Assembly: GCF_018860765.1 (NCBI RefSeq)
Contig: NZ_JAHKPV010000018.1
Location: 1 to 64,000, forward strand
DNA: 64,000 bases
DNA from: Marinobacter salexigens
GTDB taxonomy: Bacteria; Pseudomonadota; Gammaproteobacteria; Pseudomonadales; Oleiphilaceae
Direction: 5' to 3'
Positions 8,090 to 15,382 of the stretch are shown here, one piece after another. The translations under genes were made by a program, and so were the position numbers. The notes beneath the pieces were generated by a model. It made no database searches. It was given only the letters and a program-made list of their open reading frames with translations, and was not told where the DNA came from. Numbering within the stretch: the first letter of the stretch is position 1; each line of letters begins with the position of its first letter.

Positions 8090-8223
8090 TCACTGAGCTC
8101 ATCCTGCATGCTAAAATTTTGCTTAGGTGGGCATCCATTTACGTGAGGCGTTAAGGCTGTAAAAAAAGCCCCAGATCAAACCGATTTTGCTAGCATAGCG
8201 CAAACAGACAAGGAGCCGTCGGA

Positions 8224-8298
8224 ATGTCCCCGTTTCAAACACTACAACTACGATCAGGCTTCCATCAGAACACGCACTCAAATCCGATTGTAAAGTGA
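8224..8298 (+). CDS. 24-codon leader ORF overlapping the chrA start
   Basis: An ATG with a strong site (AAGGAG eight bases upstream) opens a 24-codon frame whose TGA overlaps the GTG start of chrA in the sequence GTGA. chrA has no ribosome binding site of its own, so translation of this leader probably couples to chrA. The peptide (start MSPFQTLQLRS) resembles nothing known. Alternatively it is the true chrA N-terminus thrown out of frame, but ChrA alignment does not require it. Confidence 0.45.
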   Translation: MSPFQTLQLRSGFHQNTHSNPIVK

Positions 8299-9494
8299 AA
8301 TTGCCATCCGGTAATCCTGCAGAAGTGTTCTTCGCATTCTTAAAACTCGGCCTAACGTCTTTCGGTGGGCCAATCGCTCATCTGGGTTACTTCAGAACGG
8401 AAATGGTTGAACGCCGTCGTTGGCTGAGTGAAGAGCAGTTCGGGCAATTGCTTGCACTCTGCCAGTTCTTACCCGGCCCGGCTAGTAGTCAATTGGGGTT
8501 TACTCTCGGACTACTTCGCGCAGGCTGGCTTGGGGCGCTCGCCGCTTTTATCGCTTTCACCCTGCCGTCGGTGCTTCTGCTTTTAGCCTTTGCTGCCGCT
8601 ATACCCTTACTTACTGGCGCCACCGGAGAGGCTGCCGTGCATGGCTTAAAGCTTGTAGCTTGCGCCGTGGTCGCCGATGCTGTTTTAGGCATGTCCAAGA
8701 AGTTGTGCTCCGATGCGCTAAGAAGAATTATTGCTGTGTTATCAGCTGCGGCGTTATTGCTCGTGTCTTCTACTTTTGCTCAACTTGCTGTCGTTATAGC
8801 AGCGGCTGTTATAGGTGCGTATTTCATACGAGAGATAACTGCACCTGAAAGCGATAGCGGGTTTCAACTTTGCTACGGCCCACGAGTCGGCGGGATGCTG
8901 CTTGTACTTTTTGTAGCCCTGCTGTTTGGCTTACCGTTTATTGCAACGGGGAAACCAGATTTCGCATCAGTTGTTGAGGCGTTTTATCGAGCGGGCGCAT
9001 TGGTATTCGGTGGCGGTCATGTAGTCCTCCCCCTGCTCCAAGATTCCGTCGTTTCGACTGGCTGGATCGCTTCCGAGCAGTTTTTGTCTGGCTACGGCGC
9101 ATCTCAGGCAATTCCCGGGCCTATGTTTGCTTTCTCAGCTTACCTTGGCGCGATAGTGTCGCCTTTGGAGAATACTTACCTTATGGCAGCTACGGCGCTG
9201 GTCTTCATTTTTCTGCCGGGGTTTCTTTTGGTGGCTGGCGTTCTCCCGTTCTGGGGTGTTTTTTCACGCCACCCGACGGCGGGCCGCGCTATTGCCGGGG
9301 CTAATGCGGCAGTTGTTGGCCTATTAGCAGCCGCCCTTTACAACCCCATCTTCACATCTGGCATAACCAGCTCGGCAGATTTGGTTATTGTGCTCGTCGC
9401 CTTCGGTCTACTTGTAGTGTGGCGAGTATCTCCGCTTATTGTGGTGCTATGGTGTGTCATTGCTAGCATCTCGCAATTATGGCTTTTTTCTTGA
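8295..9494 (+). CDS. chrA: Chromate transporter ChrA
   Basis: 399 residues, the length of two-domain ChrA proteins of the CHR superfamily, which export chromate across the inner membrane. Each half carries the family motif: LKLGLTSFGGPIAHLGYFR…LCQFLPGPASSQLG in the first and ALVFGGGHVVLPLLQ…QAIPGPMF in the second. About 10–12 hydrophobic segments are present. The start is a GTG overlapping the stop of a short leader ORF. No chrB regulator is seen. Genuine chromate resistance is plausible but some CHR proteins have other substrates. Confidence 0.9.
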   Translation: MKLPSGNPAEVFFAFLKLGLTSFGGPIAHLGYFRTEMVERRRWLSEEQFGQLLALCQFLPGPASSQLGFTLGLLRAGWLGALAAFIAFTLPSVLLLLAFAAAIPLLTGATGEAAVHGLKLVACAVVADAVLGMSKKLCSDALRRIIAVLSAAALLLVSSTFAQLAVVIAAAVIGAYFIREITAPESDSGFQLCYGPRVGGMLLVLFVALLFGLPFIATGKPDFASVVEAFYRAGALVFGGGHVVLPLLQDSVVSTGWIASEQFLSGYGASQAIPGPMFAFSAYLGAIVSPLENTYLMAATALVFIFLPGFLLVAGVLPFWGVFSRHPTAGRAIAGANAAVVGLLAAALYNPIFTSGITSSADLVIVLVAFGLLVVWRVSPLIVVLWCVIASISQLWLFS

Positions 9495-9548
9495 GTCCGT
9501 GCGGTTCACGGCCAATCGTGTAGCCGGGGATCACCCCCCTGCTCCCAC

Positions 9549-9586
9549 AACACGCTGTAGCGATCCGTCAGGCCGACGGCTCCGCA
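9549..9586. repeat. Degenerate copy of an intergenic dyad repeat
   Basis: The stretch beginning AACACGCTGT and ending CGGCTCCGCA matches both ends of the loop region of the long inverted repeat at 31162–31237 (AACACGCTGT…CGGCTCCGCA). The CTGCTCCCAC flank is also shared. The long stem arms are absent here. It is likely a decayed member of the same intergenic repeat family, downstream of chrA. Confidence 0.5.
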
Positions 9587-9708
9587 GAGAGAGGGAGGAA
9601 GCAGCTGTTGAGCTACACCAATCATAAGATGATAATTTTGAGCTCCCGGGGTTTCCCGATACCGAGTCAGCACTGGTCGACTGAATATTAACCAAGAGAG
9701 CAACACTG

Positions 9709-10272
9709 ATGAGCTTAAAACAGCATTTTGAATTGTTAGCTACTTACAATCAGTGGATGAACTCCAAGATCTACGAGGCCGCAGGCCAACTCTCTGAATT
9801 AGAATTGGCGGAAGACCGCGGTGCCTTTTTTGGCTCCATTCTGGGCACGCTTAATCATATTCTGGTTGGTGATACTGTTTGGCTAAAACGCTTTGCCACT
9901 CATCCATCCTGCGCGAGTTCCTTGCAGAAGGTCGCTAACCTTCCAAATCCGACAAGCCTAAGCCAAACAGTGTTTGACGATATTGGTCGCCTATCTGAAC
10001 ATCGGGCTTGGCTAGACCAGCAAATCATTAACTGGATAGCCGAGCTGACCGAAAGTGATCTGGATTTCGTTCTCAGCTACCACAACACCAAGGGAGTTCC
10101 GGCCAACAGGCGGTATTCGAGTCTGATTCTTCACTTCTTTAATCATCAGACTCACCATCGGGGACAAGTGTCTACCCTGCTCTCACAAGCAGGCGTTGAT
10201 ATTGGGGTTACCGACTTATTGGCTCTGATCCCGGAGGATCCTAGCGTGACAGCCGTCCACCGGGTGCCCTAG
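9709..10272 (+). CDS. DinB-family protein
   Basis: 187 residues with the four-helix DinB/YfiT-like fold. The opening LLATYNQWMNSKIYEAA, the first metal-ligand region LNHILVGD and the C-terminal NHQTHHRGQVSTLL (two further histidines) are the usual metal site. Family members include thiol-dependent transferases and hydrolases; the substrate here is unknown. It is followed seven bases later by the racemase region and may be co-transcribed with it. Confidence 0.85.
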   Translation: MSLKQHFELLATYNQWMNSKIYEAAGQLSELELAEDRGAFFGSILGTLNHILVGDTVWLKRFATHPSCASSLQKVANLPNPTSLSQTVFDDIGRLSEHRAWLDQQIINWIAELTESDLDFVLSYHNTKGVPANRRYSSLILHFFNHQTHHRGQVSTLLSQAGVDIGVTDLLALIPEDPSVTAVHRVP

Positions 10273-10318
10273 TATTGAGGTGATGCCCCCACTCAAATTG
10301 ACTACACCGAGGCTCTCC

Positions 10319-11014
10319 ATGAAAACAATAGGTCTAATTGGCGGAATGAGCTGGGAATCGACGCAAACCTACTACCGCTTGATCAACCAGAGGGTAAGAG
10401 CCGAGCTCGGCGGCCTGCATTCGGCAAAGCTTGTTCTCTATAGCGTGGATTTTGCAGAGATTGAGGCACTGCAACACCAAGGGAACTGGCAGGCAACAGG
10501 GGACATATTGGAATCAGTCGCCCAGTCGCTTGAATCGGCAGGCGCAGAATTTTTGGTTCTCTGTACGAACACCATGCATAAAGTCGCTTCCCAACTTGAA
10601 CGCTCAGTAAACGCTCCCCTCCTCCACATCGCAGATGCCACGGCCAACGTGCTCAAAAAGGATGGGATAACCTGTGTGGGGCTGCTGGGAACACGATTTA
10701 CGATGGAGCAGACGTTTTACATCGGACGCCTTCAGGATCACGGTATCCAAGTGGTTGTTCCAAACGAGCCCGAAAGGGAGATTGTTCACTCTGTGATTTA
10801 CAATGAGTTGTGCCAAGGTGTGGTCAAGCCTGATTCAAAAGCTATGTACCTGGATGTGGTGGCCTCATTGGCTGAACGCGGTGCGCAGGGCGTGATTTTG
10901 GGATGCACGGAGATTGGTCTGCTGATCCAGAGCTCGGATACTGAGGTTAAGTTGTACGACACCACAGAAATACATGCCGAGCAGGCGGTTCAGTATGCCT
11001 TGGGCAGGATTTAA
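10319..11014 (+). CDS. Aspartate/glutamate racemase family protein (YgeA-like)
   Basis: About 231 residues. The N-terminus MKTIGLIGGMSWEST, the first catalytic cysteine in CTNTMHK and the second in ILGCTEIGLL are the two-base cysteine pair of PLP-independent amino-acid racemases. The pattern is closest to the YgeA/RacX group, whose members act on various amino acids. The ATG at 10319 is chosen because it starts the conserved IGLIGG strand and has GAGG seven bases upstream; a start at 10280 adds an unrelated tail. Confidence 0.88.
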   Translation: MKTIGLIGGMSWESTQTYYRLINQRVRAELGGLHSAKLVLYSVDFAEIEALQHQGNWQATGDILESVAQSLESAGAEFLVLCTNTMHKVASQLERSVNAPLLHIADATANVLKKDGITCVGLLGTRFTMEQTFYIGRLQDHGIQVVVPNEPEREIVHSVIYNELCQGVVKPDSKAMYLDVVASLAERGAQGVILGCTEIGLLIQSSDTEVKLYDTTEIHAEQAVQYALGRI

Positions 11015-11147
11015 CCAGAAACTGCCTGCGTATTACAGACCAAGTTATCGCAGATCCGGGCTTTGAATCTGTTTCCATCATGCCGAAGGAAATCCGGTTC
11101 GGGTTCCCCCCAATTCAATCGAGACGCACCGATAATGCCACATTAAT

Positions 11148-11585
11148 ATGAAACAGAAACCGCAATCCCACCCAAATGTTGCTACGCAGGAGCCTGTGGT
11201 TTTGTTCGATGGGGTGTGTCGATTGTGCGCCGCATGGGCGCGCTTCCTTATCAGGTTCGATAAAAAACGTCGATTTAAATTAGCGACCGTTCAATCACCT
11301 GAAGGCCAGGCGATTCTTCGGTCCCACGGTTTCCCGACGGACTACTACGACACCATGCTACTTGCTGAGGGGCCGAATATTTATACCAAATCTGCTGCCT
11401 TTTTCAGGGTAATGCGTGAACTGCCATGGCCGTGGCCATTGGCCTGTATTGGTTGGGTTGTGCCATCAGTGATTCGAGACTGGCTATACGACCGAATTGC
11501 ATTAAACCGCTACAAGCTGTTCGGTCGCTATGATGTTTGTGTCATCCCCAACAAAGATCATGATTCAAGGTTTCTGGGTGAATAG
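11148..11585 (+). CDS. Thiol-disulfide oxidoreductase, DCC family (DUF393)
   Basis: 145 residues. The motif VVLFDGVCRLCAAW contains the D-x-x-C-x-x-C signature that names the family; it sits at the start of a thioredoxin-like fold. The C-terminal DWLYDRIALNRYKLFGR is also typical. The protein probably catalyses thiol–disulfide exchange, but no partner is known. The downstream DoxX-like gene overlaps it by 26 bases, suggesting translational coupling; DCC and DoxX-like proteins commonly pair. Confidence 0.85.
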   Translation: MKQKPQSHPNVATQEPVVLFDGVCRLCAAWARFLIRFDKKRRFKLATVQSPEGQAILRSHGFPTDYYDTMLLAEGPNIYTKSAAFFRVMRELPWPWPLACIGWVVPSVIRDWLYDRIALNRYKLFGRYDVCVIPNKDHDSRFLGE

Positions 11586-11973
11586 TCCTCTTTTAAGCTA
11601 CGCAGTATGCCGGGGCACCATTGCTTTTATTTGGTTCTATCAAGGCTTGATTCCCAAATTGCTCTACCCCCATGACGATGAGCTGGCAATGAACATGGCG
11701 ATAGGGTTTTCACGCTCTGAGGCAGTTCAGTTGGCCACTATCGCTGGTGTATTAGAGATTGCCATGGGCGTTGCTATCTTGATATTTTGGCGGCAGCGCT
11801 GGCCAATACTGCTTACATTAGTCGCAATGGTTGGGTTGTTGGCATTCGTAGTGCTGGTTCAGCCCACGCTTCTGGGTGGCGCGTTCAACCCTGTAACAAC
11901 AAATGTTGCTGTCGCCGCGCTTTCAATCGCCAGTTTGCATCTTCTGCAGGTGATTGAGAAAAATAGAGGGTGA
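11560..11973 (+). CDS. DoxX-like membrane protein
   Basis: About 137 residues with four hydrophobic segments (YAVCRGTIAFIWFYQGLIPKLL, ATIAGVLEIAMGVAILIF, PILLTLVAMVGLLAFVVLV, TTNVAVAALSIASLHLL), the DoxX-like fold. IWFYQGLIPKLL is a characteristic first-helix motif. The ATG at 11560 gives a compact N-terminus and overlaps the DCC gene; 11530 is possible. The likely role is an inner-membrane redox-linked partner of the DCC protein, an inference from pairing. Confidence 0.75.
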   Translation: MIQGFWVNSPLLSYAVCRGTIAFIWFYQGLIPKLLYPHDDELAMNMAIGFSRSEAVQLATIAGVLEIAMGVAILIFWRQRWPILLTLVAMVGLLAFVVLVQPTLLGGAFNPVTTNVAVAALSIASLHLLQVIEKNRG

Positions 11974-12063
11974 TGGCTAACGAGACTCTATGTGTTTCAG
12001 GCTGCAGCTGATGCTGGCTTTAGATGCCTGAGATGGGGCTAATTTTCAAGACTAGGAACGTGC

Positions 12064-12396
12064 GTGAAAAAGTTGATTCTGGCATTGGTTTTATTCAGTG
12101 GTGCATGTTTTGCCCAGGAACCCGAGAAAGCACCAGAACTTTGGTCCTGGTTTAAAGATCTCGATAAATCTGCAGCAGCCTGTGAAATACAGAGCTCTTT
12201 TGCCCTTCAGAAAATTTGCCTGGAAAACCAGGTCGAGAACGAATACGGGATCTACGGAACCTACAAAGGCAACCGAGTGGTCGTAAAATGCCTGGCTATG
12301 GGAGAAGGCAAAAGCAAGGTTTGGGTGGCTGTGGCTGGCAACGACAGAGATGCTGTTGAGCTGGTTCGAAACATGATTGTAAAAGAGATCATTTGA
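12064..12396 (+). CDS. Hypothetical exported protein
   Basis: 110 residues with a clear signal peptide (MKKLILALVLFSGACFA, cleavage after CFA). The mature part has three cysteines (AACEIQ, KICLEN, VKCLAM) and a basic/aromatic YGIYGTYKGNRVVVKC segment. No family recognised. The start is GTG, with AGGA about eight bases upstream. A hairpin follows the stop. Confidence 0.6.
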   Translation: MKKLILALVLFSGACFAQEPEKAPELWSWFKDLDKSAAACEIQSSFALQKICLENQVENEYGIYGTYKGNRVVVKCLAMGEGKSKVWVAVAGNDRDAVELVRNMIVKEII

Positions 12397-12403
12397 CCAG
12401 CCT

Positions 12404-12423
12404 CTTGCAGACCTCTCTGCAAG
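12404..12423 (+). terminator. Hairpin after the exported-protein gene
   Basis: CTTGCAGA (12404–12411) and TCTGCAAG (12416–12423) form a perfect 8-bp stem with a 4-base loop eight bases after the stop codon. No T run follows, so it may stabilise the 3' end rather than terminate. Confidence 0.45.
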
Positions 12424-12469
12424 CTCCGCCGTTAGTAATCGCATCGCATATCATAAAAGGTTGAAAGGT

Positions 12470-12547
12470 ATGGTTTTCTTTAATGCAGCCTGTTCTTGGA
12501 GGGGCGCTACCAATGTCATCCAACGGGTTCTAATTCAGAGGCAATAA
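12470..12547 (+). pseudogene. Collapsed second copy of the 3949–4365 lipoprotein gene
   Basis: A 25-codon frame (MVFFNAACSWRGATN joined to VIQRVLIQRQ) corresponds to the first 14 or so and the last 10 residues of the lipoprotein at 3949–4365, where the same ends read MSFFDAARWRGATI and VIQRVLIQRQ. The untranslated leader (CATAAAAGG) is also shared. About 110 internal codons are gone but the frame is kept. It is a duplicate reduced by one internal deletion, probably non-functional. Confidence 0.8.
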
Positions 12548-12643
12548 GCTAATTGTCAGACGGGGTAACCCCACTACTATGATTGAGCACCCACCCCTTT
12601 TTCTCTAGAATGGCGCTCCTTTTTATCAATGCAGGTCATTACC

Positions 12644-12892
12644 ATGAGCGATACCAAATCATTGCCAGAACTGCCGGATAGGCTTTCAAGAAATCCCAAT
12701 AGCCCGCACCATGTCGCTGACGTTTTCGCGCACGATATTGGCATCAAGCTGAACGGTAAAGAGCGCACCAACGTTGAGGAATATTGCATCAGTGAAGGTT
12801 GGATTAAAATCGCCTCACCGAAAGCGCTAGACCGTCGCGGACAGCCGCTTATGATGACCATGAAAGGTAAGGTTGAAGCCTACTACAATTGA
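12644..12892 (+). CDS. DUF3297 family protein
   Basis: 82 residues, of normal family length. LPDRLSRNPNSPHH, GIKLNGKERTNVEEYCISEGWI and the ending GKVEAYY are the conserved DUF3297 blocks. The ATG at 12644 is chosen because it begins the conserved MSDTKSLPELP segment; 12629 would add five residues. Cytosolic, function unknown. Confidence 0.88.
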   Translation: MSDTKSLPELPDRLSRNPNSPHHVADVFAHDIGIKLNGKERTNVEEYCISEGWIKIASPKALDRRGQPLMMTMKGKVEAYYN

Positions 12893-12905
12893 GTAAAAAG
12901 GTTAT

Positions 12906-12935
12906 AAGCCGCTGGTTGAACTGGATCAGCGGCTT
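12906..12935 (+). terminator. Hairpin downstream of DUF3297
   Basis: AAGCCGCTG (12906–12914) and CAGCGGCTT (12927–12935) make a perfect 9-bp stem with a 12-base loop, 14 bases after the DUF3297 stop. The 3' T run is lacking. It may serve both this gene and the convergent minus-strand gene. Confidence 0.5.
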
Positions 12936-12976
12936 GACCTAAGTTAGGGCGTTGGCGTGCAATCCCCCCTGAAAAA

Positions 12977-13147
12977 TCAGTGTCGTGGGTTCCTATCATT
13001 AGACGATGAATCATCATCTTTTTTTAGGTAGTAATCTTTCTCCTCGAATGTCTTCATATCGGGATCTTCGATGTTGTTCTTACGACGACCCTGATAAAGC
13101 CAGTAGGCCACTACAGCCCCAACAATGACCAGTACAATCCATTTCAT
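12977..13147 (-). CDS. Small single-pass membrane protein
   Basis: 56 residues: one N-terminal membrane helix (WIVLVIVGAVVAYWLYQG), then a basic stop-transfer patch (RRKN) and a highly polar, acidic and serine-rich cytoplasmic tail (DDDSSSNDRN). The ATG at 13147 has AGGAAG six bases upstream, whereas the longer frame from 13258 lacks one. No family recognised. Confidence 0.6.
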   Translation of the reverse strand: MKWIVLVIVGAVVAYWLYQGRRKNNIEDPDMKTFEEKDYYLKKDDDSSSNDRNPRH

Positions 13148-13331
13148 GTCAGCTTCCTCGGTACGATGAAACACCTTGCTTGAGTGAGGTATGGCAGGCC
13201 TTTGATCGACCGCAAATTGTATTGTAAGGGCTGCACTTACCACGTAGGCATTTCGCACAATACGACAGCGACATCATTATTTCAAAATGACTTTGATCCT
13301 GAATTCAAGAGGAAAAGGCGCATTGGCGATT

Positions 13332-13353
13332 TCGTAGCCTGCGAAGGCTACGA
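13332..13353. repeat. Short perfect hairpin upstream of the phn-like operon
   Basis: TCGTAGCC (13332–13339) and GGCTACGA (13346–13353) form an 8-bp stem with a 6-base loop in the 385-base non-coding stretch between the small membrane protein and phnD. The rest of that stretch, apart from the operator and promoter below, shows no coding potential I can support. Confidence 0.4.
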
Positions 13354-13420
13354 TGACACTGTCGAAGCGATTCTCGGTGGGCTAATGGGCTTGCCTCACG
13401 TCAGGTTGCTGCTACTATGA

Positions 13421-13436
13421 ATGTTCAATTGAACAT
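13421..13436. promoter_or_regulatory. GlpR-like operator (16-bp perfect palindrome)
   Basis: ATGTTCAATTGAACAT is fully palindromic and resembles the E. coli GlpR operator pattern, which also has ATGTTCG…CGAACAT-type arms. The cluster downstream encodes a GlpR-like DeoR regulator, making this its likely site. It overlaps the predicted -35 box of phnD, consistent with repression. Two more ATGTTC half-sites lie at 13475–13480 and 13482–13487. Confidence 0.65.
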
Positions 13437-13456
13437 CTAGTAACAAAAACACTAAT
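13429..13456 (+). promoter_or_regulatory. Candidate sigma-70 promoter for the phn-like operon
   Basis: TTGAAC (13429–13434) and ACTAAT (13451–13456) are separated by 16 bases, about 75 bases before the phnD start. The -35 lies inside the ATGTTC palindrome. The -10 is only a 4/6 match. Confidence 0.45.
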
Positions 13457-13474
13457 GGAGCCGGTCCGCCCCGG

Positions 13475-13487
13475 ATGTTCAATGTTC
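13475..13487 (+). promoter_or_regulatory. Tandem ATGTTC half-sites near the transcript start
   Basis: ATGTTC occurs twice, seven bases apart, in the same orientation as the left arm of the palindrome at 13421. These could be auxiliary regulator contacts just downstream of the promoter, but no mirrored arms are present. Confidence 0.35.
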
Positions 13488-13532
13488 TGCATGGAGTCAC
13501 CATGCATGGTCCGCTCCCCACGGAGAATCACA

Positions 13533-14525
13533 ATGAGTTTCTATAAAAAAATGCTTCCCGGGGTACTGCCCTCTGCTGCTTTGGCTGCGTCCGTTTTTAT
13601 GGCAGGTTTCAGTGGTCAGGCGCTAGCTGACTGTGAACGCGGCGCGCTTGACGCTCTGTACTGCGATGAAAACGGCGATCTGGTTGCAGATCTACCTGAG
13701 GACAAGTCAAAGTGGAACGATCCCAACACCCTGATCTTTGCGTACACACCGGTTGAAGATCCTGCTATCTACTCCGATATCTGGAAGCCGTTCATTGATC
13801 ACCTTTCTGAAGTGACCGGCAGGGATGTGCGTTTCTTTGCCGTGCAGTCCAACTCGGCTCAGGTAGAAGCCATGCGCAGTGGCCGCCTGCATATCGCCGG
13901 GTTCTCCACAGGCCCAACGCCTTTCGCGGTTAATCTGGCTGGCGCAGTTCCTTTCGCGCTGATGGGCTCAGACTCTGGCCAGTTCGGCTATTCGCTGCAG
14001 GTGTTCACCCATAAAGATTCGGATATTCACGAAATCACAGATTTGAAAGGCAAGCGAGTGGCCCACACGTCACCCACATCCAACTCCGGCAACCAGGCAC
14101 CGCGAGCGCTGTTCCCGGAAATGGGCGTCGTACCGGGTGACGACTATGAAATTTCCTTCTCCGGCAGCCATGATCAATCGATGCTTGGTGTGGTCGCAAA
14201 AGACTACGATGCTGCCCCGGTAGCCTCTGAGGTTGTTGAGCGTATGGCTGCTCGTGGCCTTTACGACACAGACGATGTGCGTCTGGTTTGGGAATCCGAC
14301 CGTTTCCCGACAACGTCTTACAACCACGCGCACAACCTGCATCCTGATCTGGTCGAAAAGATTCGCGAAGCGTTTTACACCTTTAAGTTCAAAGGTACTG
14401 AGTTAGGAGAGGAGTTTGAGGGCGTCGAGACCTTCGTTCCCATCAACTACAAAGACAACTGGAAGGTCATTCGCACCATCCAAGCCTCCAACGGCGTTCA
14501 GTACACCCCCGACAATCTTAAATAA
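13533..14525 (+). CDS. phnD: PhnD-like periplasmic binding protein (phosphonate/phosphate-ester ABC transporter)
   Basis: 330 residues with a signal peptide (helix AALAASVFMAGFSGQALA, cleavage after ALA). The mature domain is a PhnD/SsuA-type binding protein: LIFAYTPVEDP, then W.PFIDHLSEVTGRDV, the ligand-loop area AGFSTGPTPFAV and DLKGKRVAHTSPTSNSGNQAPRA. Family members bind phosphonates, phosphite or phosphate esters. CGGAG lies nine bases before the ATG at 13533, favouring it over an upstream start at 13455. First gene of an ABC operon; the downstream phosphatase, GlpR-like regulator and phosphodiesterase suggest that the ligand is a glycerol phosphate-type ester rather than a phosphonate (inference). 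Confidence 0.85.
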   Translation: MSFYKKMLPGVLPSAALAASVFMAGFSGQALADCERGALDALYCDENGDLVADLPEDKSKWNDPNTLIFAYTPVEDPAIYSDIWKPFIDHLSEVTGRDVRFFAVQSNSAQVEAMRSGRLHIAGFSTGPTPFAVNLAGAVPFALMGSDSGQFGYSLQVFTHKDSDIHEITDLKGKRVAHTSPTSNSGNQAPRALFPEMGVVPGDDYEISFSGSHDQSMLGVVAKDYDAAPVASEVVERMAARGLYDTDDVRLVWESDRFPTTSYNHAHNLHPDLVEKIREAFYTFKFKGTELGEEFEGVETFVPINYKDNWKVIRTIQASNGVQYTPDNLK

Positions 14526-14578
14526 GTAGAACAAGGGCCTTCGGCCAAGTGCCGGAGGCTCTACCCGGAGTGAACCTC

Positions 14579-15382
14579 ATGTTAGAGATTACCAACCTCG
14601 TAAAACGTTACGGGCAAAACGACCCTGTGCTCAAAGGCCTGAACCTGAAGGTTGAGGGTAGCAGCGTTGTTTCGATTGTCGGCGCATCCGGTGCGGGCAA
14701 GAGTACGCTGCTGCGATGCATCAACCGGTTGGTTGAGCCGACCTCGGGTTCGATTAAGTTGAACGGCCATGAGTTGGTCAGTCTTCGCGGAAGCGAGTTA
14801 CGCCATTCCCGCCGTCGTATCGGTATGGTTTTTCAGGGCTTTAACCTGATTGATCGTTTAACGGTTATGGAGAACGTGCTCTCCGGGCGCTTGGGTTATG
14901 TTTCTTTTTTCCAAGCCTTAACTCGTCGCTTTCCGCAATCCGATATCGACCGTGCTTTCAGCCTTATGGAACGTGTGGGTATCGCCCACTACGCGGATAA
15001 ACGTGCAGATCAGTTATCTGGTGGTGAGCGCCAGCGCGTCGCGGTGGTTCGTGCATTGATGCAGGAGCCCCAGATTTTGCTTGCGGATGAGCCAACAGCT
15101 TCGTTAGACCCCAAGACCTCGCAGCAGATCATGAGCCTGCTGCAAAGTCTTGCCAGTGAAATGTCCTTGCCGGTATTGATCAACATTCACAACGTAACTC
15201 AGGCCCGGATGTACACCGATCGTATTGTTGGTATGCGACATGGCCAGATGATTTTCGACGGCGAACCCAAAGAGTTTAACCAGGATGCTCTGGATGCCAT
15301 CTATGGCGGTATCGAGTCGCCGGAAGAAGATGGGGGTGACTCAGGACAGCAGGCATCGCCTGCCCCGGAGGCGACGGCATGA
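14579..15382 (+). CDS. phnC: PhnC-like ABC transporter ATPase
   Basis: 267 residues, an importer ATPase. Walker A GASGAGKSTLLRCINRL (about residue 38), Q-loop VFQGFNLI, signature LSGGERQRVAVVRAL, Walker B ILLADEPTASLD and H-loop INIHNV are intact. RRIGMVFQGFNLIDRLTVMENVLSGRLG is typical of PhnC. The ATG at 14579 has GGAG eight bases upstream; a GTG at 14549 is possible. The stop overlaps the first permease by four bases. Confidence 0.9.
   Translation: MLEITNLVKRYGQNDPVLKGLNLKVEGSSVVSIVGASGAGKSTLLRCINRLVEPTSGSIKLNGHELVSLRGSELRHSRRRIGMVFQGFNLIDRLTVMENVLSGRLGYVSFFQALTRRFPQSDIDRAFSLMERVGIAHYADKRADQLSGGERQRVAVVRALMQEPQILLADEPTASLDPKTSQQIMSLLQSLASEMSLPVLINIHNVTQARMYTDRIVGMRHGQMIFDGEPKEFNQDALDAIYGGIESPEEDGGDSGQQASPAPEATA

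Noticed and set aside
8144..8160. GGCGTTAAGG resembling an integron attC core
   Set aside because: The inverse core and paired boxes are missing and the R-box consensus is broken.
13184..13420. 78-codon plus-strand frame before the phn operon
   Set aside because: No ribosome site and no recognisable protein pattern; it overlaps a hairpin and the start of the small membrane gene on the other strand.
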